A stretch of DNA of 64,000 bases from Roseibium aggregatum IAM 12614 (lineage in GTDB: Bacteria > Pseudomonadota > Alphaproteobacteria > Rhizobiales > Stappiaceae), in NCBI RefSeq assembly GCF_000168975.1, contig NZ_AAUW01000015.1:111124-175123 (forward strand), given 5' to 3'. Made by a program: the position numbers and the translations under genes. A model generated the notes under the pieces. It saw only the letters and a list, made by a program, of their open reading frames with translations. It was not told where the DNA came from and made no database searches. Below are positions 57,082 through 64,000 of this stretch, piece by piece. Numbering within the stretch: the stretch's first letter is position 1; the number at the start of each line of letters is the position of its first letter.

Positions 57082-58155
57082 TCAGTTTGCAGTCTTCAGA
57101 TCCGTCCGGAACGCTTTCAGGATCATCTCTGCCATCTCCTCGTGAAGCGCCGCACGGGGCCGGCCACCGCCGTCAGTGCACAGTCTGTCCGGTTCGCCGA
57201 TGGACTTCATGAAGTCCATCGCATCGGCCTTGCACACGGGCAGGAAGCTGAAATGAACGGCATCCGCGATGTGATCCAGTTCGGCGTCCGGGGCAGCCTC
57301 AGCCAGATGTGCGGAGCGCACACCGGCATCGATCTGACCTGCTTTGCCAAGGTTGATGAAATACAGTGGAATGCCGATGCCGGCAAGGCTCTCTTCCTGA
57401 AAAGCGGCGGCAAGCGCCGGATCGACGGCGACAACCGATGTGATCCTGGCGTCCTGCCTTGCCTGTTCGAACAGCGTTTTGTCGACCGTCCTCAGATCTA
57501 ACGGCTCGACCCTGATTTCCTCCCTGTCGCGAAACGCCCTGCCACCCTTGAACCATTGGCAATCCGGCATTTGCGGATTGGTGTCGCAATAGTCTGCATA
57601 AGCCTCCAGACTGGCGGTTGCACCTGCGCTTTCCAGAACGGCGGCCCCGCCAAGCGAAAATCCGAGCGCGCCGATTTTCTCCGGATCGATTGATGCCGAC
57701 CAGTCCGGATCGGCAAGCAGTCGATCGATCACCGTTGCAAGATCATCCGTCCGCTGCCAGAGCTTCGGCGTGTCTTCTGGCGTGGAATCGCCGCTGGTGG
57801 TGCCAGGATGGTTGGGACCGGCCACGATGAAACCGTCGCCCGCAAGTTCGTTCGCGATCCAGGCCATCTTTTCAACCGAAGCTCCCGACCCATGCGAAAG
57901 CACGATCAGCGGAAACATCCCGTCCGCCCTTACAGCATCACCGGATGCTGGCGTACCTTGAAAGATCCTGTCGTCGCCAATGAGCACCTGCTCACCGCCC
58001 GCTTTGGCCGGGTACCACACCAGGACGGTGAGATCCTCACCCCTGGCTTTCGAACTTACCGAGATCTTTTGAACACCCACCGGCTCCTGAGCCTTGGCTG
58101 GTGTGGTGACGGCCAGCGTGAGAACCAGCGGCCAGAAAAGAGTTTGTATTTTCAT
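57082..58155 (-). CDS. Exported alpha/beta hydrolase, dienelactone/PAF-acetylhydrolase-like
   Basis: This 357-residue protein has a signal peptide (TLFWPLVLTLAVTT, cleaved near AKAQ) and the alpha/beta hydrolase fold: LSHGSG near residue 100, the nucleophile elbow GFSLGG near 175 and a C-terminal catalytic aspartate/histidine region. The ATG at 58155 is the first that yields a signal peptide; the longer frame to 58188 adds an unlikely head. It is divergent from an AraC-type regulator gene, probably its controller. Confidence 0.85.
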   Translation of the reverse strand: MKIQTLFWPLVLTLAVTTPAKAQEPVGVQKISVSSKARGEDLTVLVWYPAKAGGEQVLIGDDRIFQGTPASGDAVRADGMFPLIVLSHGSGASVEKMAWIANELAGDGFIVAGPNHPGTTSGDSTPEDTPKLWQRTDDLATVIDRLLADPDWSASIDPEKIGALGFSLGGAAVLESAGATASLEAYADYCDTNPQMPDCQWFKGGRAFRDREEIRVEPLDLRTVDKTLFEQARQDARITSVVAVDPALAAAFQEESLAGIGIPLYFINLGKAGQIDAGVRSAHLAEAAPDAELDHIADAVHFSFLPVCKADAMDFMKSIGEPDRLCTDGGGRPRAALHEEMAEMILKAFRTDLKTAN

Positions 58156-58283
58156 GAGGGGTCTTTCAGTCAGTGGAGCAATGACCAAATTCTTGCTAAG
58201 GCCCTGATGGAAAGCGTCCTCTTTCGCGATTCAGTCATTCCGGATCGCGATAAAGGTCCCCGCCATCGCCCCATCGAGGTGCC

Positions 58284-59318
58284 TTGCCCGTGCTGTTTGT
58301 TCCCCTGCCCTTCGTCAACGCGTTGCTTCTGGCGCTGGTCTTCGTGTTCCTGAAGAAAAGCAACGGGGCAGCCGCGACGCGCGCCTTCCTGATGCTGATT
58401 GCCCTGTGCTGCCTGCAATCCATCGTCCTGGGCCTGCGCTGGGGGTATCACGTCGACGCTCTGCGCTTCGTGCAGCCGCTGCTGGCCGCTCTGCTTCCCC
58501 CTCTTGCCTATGAGAGCTTTCGCGGTCTCGTCGACCAGGTCGCGCCCGGACGGTTTCGCCTGGCAGCGGCACCACTGGCCGCACTTGTCATTCTCGGTCT
58601 GATGCTTGTGGCGCCTGTCTTGCTGGACAGTGCCCTGGTGTTGCTGTTCTTGGCCTATGCCGTGGCACTGGCAAGGATCGCCTGGCGCGGACCGGACGGT
58701 CTCGGCCTTGCCCGTCTGGACGAAGCTGCCGCTGCCCACCGGGCCCTGTGGCTGGCCGCCTTCTGCCTGTGCCTGTCCGCCCTGTTCGATCTTGTGATCC
58801 TGTTCGATTTCGAACGCTCGGGCGGCAGCCATGCAGCGATTCTGGTCAGCAACGCAAATATTGTCAGCCTGCTGCTGATCGGTCTTGCCGCCCGCACGGC
58901 AGGCCATGCCCAGACGGAGACAAACACCGAGCCGGAACCTACGGCCCAGACCGCTACCTCCGAAGACGCGGAAATCGTCGCACGGGTCGACGCCCTGATG
59001 ACCGCACAGCACCTTCATCGCGACGACACGCTCAACCTCTCGAGGCTCGCCCGCCGCGCCGGCCTGCCCGCCCGTCAGCTCTCGCAGGCCATCAACCGGG
59101 TGCGCGGCATGAATGTCTCGCGGTATGTGAATGATTTCAGGATCAAGGACGTCTGTGCCGTGCTGCAGCAGGAAGACGTCACCGTGACCGAGGCCATGTA
59201 CCGGGCAGGGTTTTCGACCAAGTCGAACTTCAACCGCGAATTCCTGCGCGTGACCGGCATGACGCCGGATCAGTGGCGGAAGGCAGATGGTGCCAATGAC
59301 AAGCAAAAAGACCAATAA
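58284..59318 (+). CDS. AraC family regulator with membrane-spanning N-terminal domain
   Basis: This 344-residue protein has about seven hydrophobic segments over residues 1-210 and a C-terminal AraC helix-turn-helix pair at about 235-335 (LARRAGLPARQLSQAINR and the family-defining YRAGFSTKSNFNREFLR). Membrane-bound AraC regulators sense signals at the envelope and bind nearby DNA. The start is a TTG at 58284 with GAGG close upstream; an ATG is absent. It probably controls the divergent alpha/beta hydrolase gene. Confidence 0.85.
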   Translation: MPVLFVPLPFVNALLLALVFVFLKKSNGAAATRAFLMLIALCCLQSIVLGLRWGYHVDALRFVQPLLAALLPPLAYESFRGLVDQVAPGRFRLAAAPLAALVILGLMLVAPVLLDSALVLLFLAYAVALARIAWRGPDGLGLARLDEAAAAHRALWLAAFCLCLSALFDLVILFDFERSGGSHAAILVSNANIVSLLLIGLAARTAGHAQTETNTEPEPTAQTATSEDAEIVARVDALMTAQHLHRDDTLNLSRLARRAGLPARQLSQAINRVRGMNVSRYVNDFRIKDVCAVLQQEDVTVTEAMYRAGFSTKSNFNREFLRVTGMTPDQWRKADGANDKQKDQ

Positions 59319-59570
59319 GCGCACCAAGCTTCAGCAGAACGCCCCCAGCATCGTCATACCGGTCAAGTTCGGTACAGCTACAGTGCAAAGTCTCTGAGTG
59401 CGTCGTGCCGGACGCAGCGAAGCGAAGATCCGGTATCAGATAGCCCCGAAACTGTCTGCGAACAGTTCAGATCCATCAGCAAACCCGAAATCCATCAGCA
59501 AACCCGGTGATTCCCCGGTCCCGGCTCGTGCTGCGCGTGGCCGGGATGACGAAAGATGGGCAGAAAAACA
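59319..59570. other. Gap with degenerate palindromes after the AraC gene
   Basis: No gene is seen. The segment holds a type C palindrome (59405-59436) and a second palindromic stretch at about 59510-59550 with CCCGGCTCG and GCCGGGATGAC. A duplicated CCATCAGCAAACCCG occurs at about 59473-59505. Confidence 0.5.
59405..59436. repeat. Palindromic repeat, type C, copy 2
   Basis: It reads GTGCCGGACGCAGCGAAGCG and then AAGATCCGGTAT, related to the unit at 34198-34240. Confidence 0.55.
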
Positions 59571-59600
59571 AAAAAGGCGCACCGGGATCCGGTGCGCCTT
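59568..59600 (-). terminator. Terminator of the iron alcohol dehydrogenase operon
   Basis: On the - strand, AAGGCGCACCG pairs with CGGTGCGCCTT (59574-59584 with 59590-59600), an 11-bp stem, followed by a run of T. It lies 20 bases after the dehydrogenase stop at 59620. Confidence 0.9.
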
Positions 59601-59619
59601 CGAGTTCAAGTGCGTTGCC

Positions 59620-60783
59620 TCAAACAGTACCCTGCTGGGCCTTGTCGAAGATTTCCAGAGCGCCTTCCTTGGTCAGCGGAACCGGATTGCCGCCTGCGGT
59701 CGGGTCGACAATGGCCATTTCCGCGATCAGGTCGCGTTTGCTGTCATCGACGTTGAGGCCCGCCAGCGTGTGCGGCACGCCAAGGTCTTCACGCAGTTTC
59801 AGGATCGCATCGAGCACACCCTGATAACCGCCCGCAATGCCGAGGAAGCCGGCAAGGCGTTCGAATTTCTGTTCGATGGCCGGTTTGTTGAACTGTAGGA
59901 CATAAGGCATGAAGACTGCGTTGGTCATGCCGTGGTGGGTGTCATACAGCGCGCCGACCGGGTGGGAGAGCGAGTGGATCGCCCCAAGGCCCTTCTGGAA
60001 GGCAACAGCGCCCATGGCGGCCGCGCTCATCAGGTGACCGCGAGCCTCAAGATCGGAGCCATCTGCCGCAACCTTCGGCAGGTTTTCGAACACCAGCCGC
60101 ATGCCTTCCAGCGCGATGCCTTCGGACATCGGATGATACATCGGCGCGGAATAGGCTTCCAGGCAGTGAGCCAGGGCGTCCATGCCGGTGCCCACGGTGA
60201 TGAAGCGCGGCATGCCGACGGTCAGTTCCGGATCGCAGATCACGATAGCCGGCAGCATCTTCGGGTGGAAGATGACTTTCTTGGTGTGTGTCGCCTCGTT
60301 GGTGACGACACCGGCACGGCCGACTTCCGAGCCGGTTCCTGCCGTGGTCGGCACGGCGACGATCGGCGCGATGCCGGCCGGATCGGCGCGGGTCCACCAG
60401 TCGCCGATATCTTCGAAGTCCCAGATCGGCCGGGTCTGGCCGGACATGAAGGCAATCAGCTTGCCGGCATCGAGGCCCGAGCCACCGCCAAAGGCAATCA
60501 CACCGTCATGGCCACCGGCCTTGTAGGCGGCGACACCGGCCGAAATGTTGCTGTCGACCGGGTTCGGCTTGACGTCGGAAAAGACCGCAGCCTTCAGGCC
60601 GGCAGCTTCCAGGCCTGCAATCGCCTCGGCGACCATCGGCAGGCCGGCAAGGCCCGGGTCGGTAACCAGCAGCGGATTGGACATGCCTGCGGATTTGACC
60701 GCTTTGGGAAGTTCCTTGATGCGCCCGGCACCGAAACGAACGGAGGTCGGATAAGACCAGTTGACGGAAGGAAGTGAGCTCAT
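59620..60783 (-). CDS. Iron-containing alcohol dehydrogenase
   Basis: This is a 387-residue NAD(P)-dependent group III dehydrogenase. The cofactor loop is GGGSGLDAGK near residue 98, and the metal ligands are in DALAHCLEAY near 200, HSLSHPVGALYDTHHG near 265-280. The ATG at 60783 follows only a weak ribosome site (GAGA); the frame continues to 60972 but reads through a palindromic repeat. It probably oxidises an alcohol or amino-alcohol, with the adjacent aldehyde dehydrogenase handling the product. Confidence 0.9.
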   Translation of the reverse strand: MSSLPSVNWSYPTSVRFGAGRIKELPKAVKSAGMSNPLLVTDPGLAGLPMVAEAIAGLEAAGLKAAVFSDVKPNPVDSNISAGVAAYKAGGHDGVIAFGGGSGLDAGKLIAFMSGQTRPIWDFEDIGDWWTRADPAGIAPIVAVPTTAGTGSEVGRAGVVTNEATHTKKVIFHPKMLPAIVICDPELTVGMPRFITVGTGMDALAHCLEAYSAPMYHPMSEGIALEGMRLVFENLPKVAADGSDLEARGHLMSAAAMGAVAFQKGLGAIHSLSHPVGALYDTHHGMTNAVFMPYVLQFNKPAIEQKFERLAGFLGIAGGYQGVLDAILKLREDLGVPHTLAGLNVDDSKRDLIAEMAIVDPTAGGNPVPLTKEGALEIFDKAQQGTV

Positions 60784-60870
60784 GGGGGTCTCGTTGTCTT
60801 GAAACTCGGGGTTCTGGTCGTTGCCACACCGACAAGGGAGGCAGTTACAAGTCTCGGCATTGCCTCTTGC

Positions 60871-60924
60871 ACCCCTCTCCCCCCTTGCGGGGGAGATGTC
60901 AGCGAAGCTGACAGAGGGGGGTGA
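60871..60924 (+). repeat. Type E repeat, first arm
   Basis: CACCCCTCTCCCCCC and AGAGGGGGGTG flank GGGGGAGATGTCAGC and GAAGCTGACAG. This unit is a common style of intergenic repeat in Hyphomicrobiales. It forms a long imperfect hairpin on its own. Confidence 0.75.
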
Positions 60925-60968
60925 CTGGGCTCTGCGTATATTCCGGTGCCTAGTTTGCCGAGGGGCTG

Positions 60969-61024
60969 GCACCCCCCTCTGTCTCCTTGCGGAGACATCT
61001 CCCCCTCAAGGGGGGAGAGGGGAG
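60969..61024 (-). repeat. Type E repeat, inverted second arm
   Basis: GCACCCCCCTCTGTCTCC at the left and CCCTCAAGGGGGGAGAGGGG at the right. Its reverse complement closely follows the unit at 60871-60924, 44 bases away, so the two form an inverted pair. Confidence 0.75.
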
Positions 61025-61093
61025 CAAGCTCAATCACCCTGCCCGATTTGGGACTAGGAAACTGGGCTTGCTCGGTCGTTGATCAGCCCGGCC

Positions 61094-62482
61094 TCAATGC
61101 TCCAGGCGGAAGTGGAAGGACTTCGGCCGGGTGAGATTGTGGAAGCCGATTTCGGAAAGGGCAGCGCCCTTGCCGGTGTCCTTGACGCCGGTCCACACCA
61201 GGGCCGGGTCGAGATAGTCGCAGCGGTTCATGAACACGGTGCCGGTCTCGATCCGGTCACCGATTTCGCCAGCAGCCTGAGCGTCCTCGGTCCAGATGGA
61301 CGCCGTGAGGCCATAGGGACTGTCGTTCATGAACTGCAGCGCTTCCTCGTCGTCCTTCACCTTCATGATGCCGACGACCGGACCAAAGCTTTCCTCGCGC
61401 ATCACCGACATCTGGTGGTTGACGTTCGTCAGCACCTGCGGCGCCAGATAGGGCGTGCCTTCCTTGTCGGCTTCGAACTTTGACGTGTCGATATGCGCCT
61501 TCGCACCCTTGCGCAGGGCTTCTTGCGTCTGCTCGCGGATCCAGGCGGCAAACCGCGCCTGGGCCATCGGCCCGAGGGTGGTTGCCTCGTCCAGCGGATT
61601 GCCCAGCTTGTACTGGCTGGTCAGATCGACGAAGCCTTCGACGAAACGGTCATAGAGGCTTTCATGCACATAGACGCGCTCGATGCCGCAGCAGCACTGG
61701 CCGGCGTTGTAGAATGCACCATCGACCAGGTTCTCGACCGCATAGTTCAGATCGGCATCGGCCCGCACATAAGCCGGGTCCTTGCCGCCCAGCTCCAGGC
61801 CAAGCGTTGCGAAAGTGCCTGCCAGTGCCTTTTCAATGGCACGGCCGCCGCCGACGGAACCGGTGAAATTGACGTGGTCGATCAGGCCCGAACCGAGCAG
61901 CTTTTCCGTGCCCCGGTGGGTCAGAACGATGTTCTGGAAGACGCCCTTCGGCAGACCGGCGATCTCGAAAGCCTTGGCCAGGCGTTCACCGACCAGAAGC
62001 GTCTGCGCCGCGTGTTTCAGAACGATCACATTGCCCGCCATCAGCGCCGGCATGATGGTGTTGATCGCCGTCATGAACGGATAGTTCCAGGGCGCGATCA
62101 CCATGACGACGCCGAGCGGTACACGACGCAGGTAGCGCTTGAAGCCCGGCTTGTCGGTGCGCTCCACATCGGCCAGCGCTTCAGCCGCGATCTTGGCGCA
62201 ATACTCGGTGCGCTCGATCGTGCCACCAAGTTCTCCGCCGAAGCGAACCGGCCGGCCCATCTGCCAGGCCAGTTCCGGCACCACTTCATCGTTCATGGCC
62301 TTCAGCGCTTCCAGCGCCTTCAGGCAGTAGGCAACCCGTTCGGCAACCGGCAGGGCTGCCCAGCCCGGCTGCGCGGTCCGCGCCGCAGAAACAACCCGAT
62401 CGACCGCGGCATCGTCCAGCGCCGGGCGTTCGGCATAGACCGAACCGTCGATAGGGGAAATCAGCTTGATGACATCTGACAT
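61094..62482 (-). CDS. NAD(P)-dependent aldehyde dehydrogenase
   Basis: This is a 462-residue enzyme with the catalytic glutamate in LELGGKDPAY near residue 240 and the catalytic cysteine in NAGQCCCGIE near 275, plus the FTGSVGGG cofactor region near 220. The ATG at 62482 has GAGAGG 7 bases upstream. The length and motifs fit the betaine/gamma-aminobutyraldehyde type. It lies between the iron alcohol dehydrogenase and the glutamine-synthetase-like gene in one - strand cluster. Confidence 0.92.
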   Translation of the reverse strand: MSDVIKLISPIDGSVYAERPALDDAAVDRVVSAARTAQPGWAALPVAERVAYCLKALEALKAMNDEVVPELAWQMGRPVRFGGELGGTIERTEYCAKIAAEALADVERTDKPGFKRYLRRVPLGVVMVIAPWNYPFMTAINTIMPALMAGNVIVLKHAAQTLLVGERLAKAFEIAGLPKGVFQNIVLTHRGTEKLLGSGLIDHVNFTGSVGGGRAIEKALAGTFATLGLELGGKDPAYVRADADLNYAVENLVDGAFYNAGQCCCGIERVYVHESLYDRFVEGFVDLTSQYKLGNPLDEATTLGPMAQARFAAWIREQTQEALRKGAKAHIDTSKFEADKEGTPYLAPQVLTNVNHQMSVMREESFGPVVGIMKVKDDEEALQFMNDSPYGLTASIWTEDAQAAGEIGDRIETGTVFMNRCDYLDPALVWTGVKDTGKGAALSEIGFHNLTRPKSFHFRLEH

Positions 62483-62572
62483 TTTGAACCTCTCAGAACC
62501 GCCTCTACGGACGGCTTGTTGAAGGTGGTTGGCTCCGATTTCTTGTTTTTCAGCACCCGCCTCCCTCATCCT

Positions 62573-62606
62573 GAGGAAGCGCGCGAGCGCTGTCTCGAAG
62601 GATGGG
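62573..62606 (+). repeat. Interspersed palindromic repeat, type A, forward copy of pair
   Basis: CCTCATCCTGAGGAAGCG then GCTGTCTCGAAGGATGGG. Same arms as at 33913-33950. It lies in the gap between the ligase and the aldehyde dehydrogenase genes. Confidence 0.8.
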
Positions 62607-62625
62607 CCGCTTGTCCGGTGTGCCG

Positions 62626-62670
62626 CCCATCCTTCGAGACGGACCTGGCGGTCCTCCTCAGGATGAGGGG
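62626..62670 (-). repeat. Interspersed palindromic repeat, type A, inverted copy of pair
   Basis: CCCATCCTTCGAGAC then CCTCCTCAGGATGAGGGG. It stands inverted to the preceding copy, 20 bases away, so the two can fold into one long hairpin. Confidence 0.8.
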
Positions 62671-62707
62671 TAACCAAGCAGCTTGCCTTCTAGTGCTTCT
62701 TCGCCTC

Positions 62708-64000
62708 TTACGCCCGCTCGAAGCCGCGGGCAATCTCGTAATCGGTGACCACGCGGTCGAACTCTTCCAGCTCCCATTCGGCAGCACGGGCATAGTGGTC
62801 GATGACCGCATCGGAGAAGGCCTCACGCAGGAATTTCGACTTGCGCAGGGTCTCGCGGGCATCACGCAGGGTGTGCGGAATTTCCTTGGCCTTGCGCGCA
62901 TCGTAGACATCGCCGGTGGTCGGCGCATCGAGCTCCAGCTTCTCTTCCATGCCCTTGATGCCGGCCGCAATCTGAACCGCCAAAGCCAGATAGGGGTTGA
63001 GATCGGACCCGCCGATGCGGCATTCCACACGCAGAGCCTTGGTGCCTTCGCCGCAGAGCCGGAAACCGGCAGTGCGGTTGTCGACGGACCAGACGGTCTT
63101 GGTCGGTGCGAAAGTGCCCTTCTGGAAGCGCTTGTAGCTGTTGATATAGGGCGCCAGGAAGTAGGTGTAATCCGGCGCATATTTGATCAGACCGGCCATG
63201 TAATGGCGCATGGTCTCGGACATGCCGTATTCGCCCTTGGCATCCACGAAGACGTTGTTGCCGTCCTTGTCGAACAGCGACTGGTGCACGTGGGACGAGG
63301 AACCGACGCGCGCATGATGCCACTTGGCCAGGAACGACGCGGAGCGACCCTTTGCCCAGGCAATTTCCTTCACGGCGTGCTTGGCGATGGTGTGATATTC
63401 GGCCGTGTCGAGAGCCGGTGCATATTTGATGTTGAGTTCTTCCTGCCCGGCTTCGGCCTCACCCTTGGTGTTTTCCACCGGAATGCCGGCGGCATAGAGG
63501 TGGTTGCGCACGGGGCGCATCACGTCCTCTTCCTTGGTGGTCTGCAGGATATGATAATCTTCGTTGTAGCCGGAGATCGGCTCCAGATCACGGTAGCCGC
63601 TCTTGCGCATGTCCTCAAAGCTTTTCTCGAACAGGAAGAATTCCAGTTCGGTCGCCATGATCGGGGTCAGGCCAAGCTCGCCGAGACGCGCAACCTGCGC
63701 TTTCAGCATGGCACGCGGTGAATGCGGCACTTCCTCGTGGGTGTGATGGTCGAGGACATCGCACATCACCATGGCGGTCCCCTCCAGCCACGGCACCCGC
63801 CGCAGGGTGTCGAGATCCGGCTTCATGACATAGTCGCCATATCCGCCCGACCAGCTCGTCGCTGCATAGCCTTCGACCGTGTACATCTCCAGGTCGGTTG
63901 CCAGCAGGTAGTTGCAGCAATGGGTCTCGTGATAGGCGCTGTCAACGAAATGCTGGGCGTGGAAGCGCTTGCCCATCAGCCGTCCCTGCATGTCGACGAT
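62708..64000 (-). CDS. Glutamine synthetase family ligase (5' end beyond window)
   Basis: The window holds the last 430 or so codons of a glutamine-synthetase-superfamily enzyme; the reading frame is still open at base 64000. Typical features are ATELEFFLFEKS near the window residue 110, the SSSHVHQSLFDKDG metal/ammonium region and FAPTKTVWSVDNRTAGFR near the ATP site, and RVECRIGGSDLNPYLALA near the end. The order with an aldehyde and an alcohol dehydrogenase resembles gamma-glutamyl-amine pathways (PuuA or IpuC type), where an amine is first glutamylated. The substrate cannot be read here. Confidence 0.88.
   Translation of the reverse strand: MVDMQGRLMGKRFHAQHFVDSAYHETHCCNYLLATDLEMYTVEGYAATSWSGGYGDYVMKPDLDTLRRVPWLEGTAMVMCDVLDHHTHEEVPHSPRAMLKAQVARLGELGLTPIMATELEFFLFEKSFEDMRKSGYRDLEPISGYNEDYHILQTTKEEDVMRPVRNHLYAAGIPVENTKGEAEAGQEELNIKYAPALDTAEYHTIAKHAVKEIAWAKGRSASFLAKWHHARVGSSSHVHQSLFDKDGNNVFVDAKGEYGMSETMRHYMAGLIKYAPDYTYFLAPYINSYKRFQKGTFAPTKTVWSVDNRTAGFRLCGEGTKALRVECRIGGSDLNPYLALAVQIAAGIKGMEEKLELDAPTTGDVYDARKAKEIPHTLRDARETLRKSKFLREAFSDAVIDHYARAAEWELEEFDRVVTDYEIARGFERA

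Larger units (their letters stand above)
60784..61093. other. Gap with an inverted repeat pair between the two dehydrogenase genes
   Basis: The 310 bases hold no gene and are dominated by the type E repeat pair (60871-60924 and 60969-61024). The promoter of the iron alcohol dehydrogenase gene must lie within or near it unless the operon is transcribed through. Confidence 0.6.

Noticed and set aside
60784..61093. A CRISPR-like array suggested by repeated GC-rich blocks
   Set aside because: There are only two units, in inverted orientation, with no regular spacers and no cas genes.

Overview
This 64 kb window looks like a chromosomal segment of a high-GC, metabolically versatile alphaproteobacterium. 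The gene families and the short interspersed palindromes suggest Hyphomicrobiales, perhaps a marine Roseibium/Labrenzia/Stappia type. That placement is inferred from gene content and repeat style only. There is no rRNA, tRNA or other decisive marker in the window.

Layout. (1) 1-4039: the end of an ABC solute-binding protein gene, two permeases, an ATPase and a GpdQ-like metallophosphodiesterase, all in one + operon with overlapping stops and starts. (2) 4080-10678: a tricarboxylate transport locus. The response regulator, the histidine kinase and a periplasmic binding protein lie on the - strand, divergent from tctC-tctB-tctA on the + strand. (3) 10740-25085: an accessory island. It holds an FGE-fold protein, a copper-resistance operon (DUF411, CopA P-type ATPase, membrane protein, DUF302, a 42-residue membrane peptide, the stump of a multicopper oxidase), an 800-residue unknown beta-propeller-like protein, a coupled membrane-protein/truncated cytochrome P460 pair, TerC, TauE/SafE and two IS110-family transposases. 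(4) 25086-32534: a histidine utilisation cluster (hutC, hutF divergent from hutI-hutH-hutG-hutU) using the deiminase/formylglutamate route. (5) 32677-36435: a TRAP transporter. (6) 36587-38941: a tungstate ABC transporter (tupB, tupC, tupA). (7) 39363-53645: a large formate dehydrogenase region. The - strand operon runs DUF3305, DUF3306, TorD-like chaperone, TAT small protein, FDH alpha (with an apparent frameshift), beta, gamma, a WD40-cytochrome c protein and a coupled 42-residue peptide. Around and divergent from it lie a multi-cluster ferredoxin protein, a TupA-like/cytochrome c fusion, DUF6494, an Mrp ATPase, a lipoate-ligase-like protein and DUF6505. (8) 53792-59318: a serine hydrolase, a PhzF protein, an unknown membrane protein, a periplasmic alpha/beta hydrolase and a divergent membrane-anchored AraC regulator. 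(9) 59620-64000: an iron alcohol dehydrogenase, an aldehyde dehydrogenase and a glutamine-synthetase-family ligase that runs off the window, probably an amine or amino-alcohol route.

How the parts may work together. The tungstate importer, the periplasmic formate dehydrogenase, its chaperone and the iron-sulfur proteins fit a single formate-oxidising unit with its own cofactor supply and maturation set. This is the best candidate here for a partly undescribed system. Its least explained members are the WD40-cytochrome c protein, the reduced TupA domain fused to cytochrome c, DUF3305/3306, DUF6494, DUF6505 and the lipoate-ligase-like protein. The island at 10.7-25 kb shows clear signs of transfer and decay: two IS110 elements and two truncated genes.
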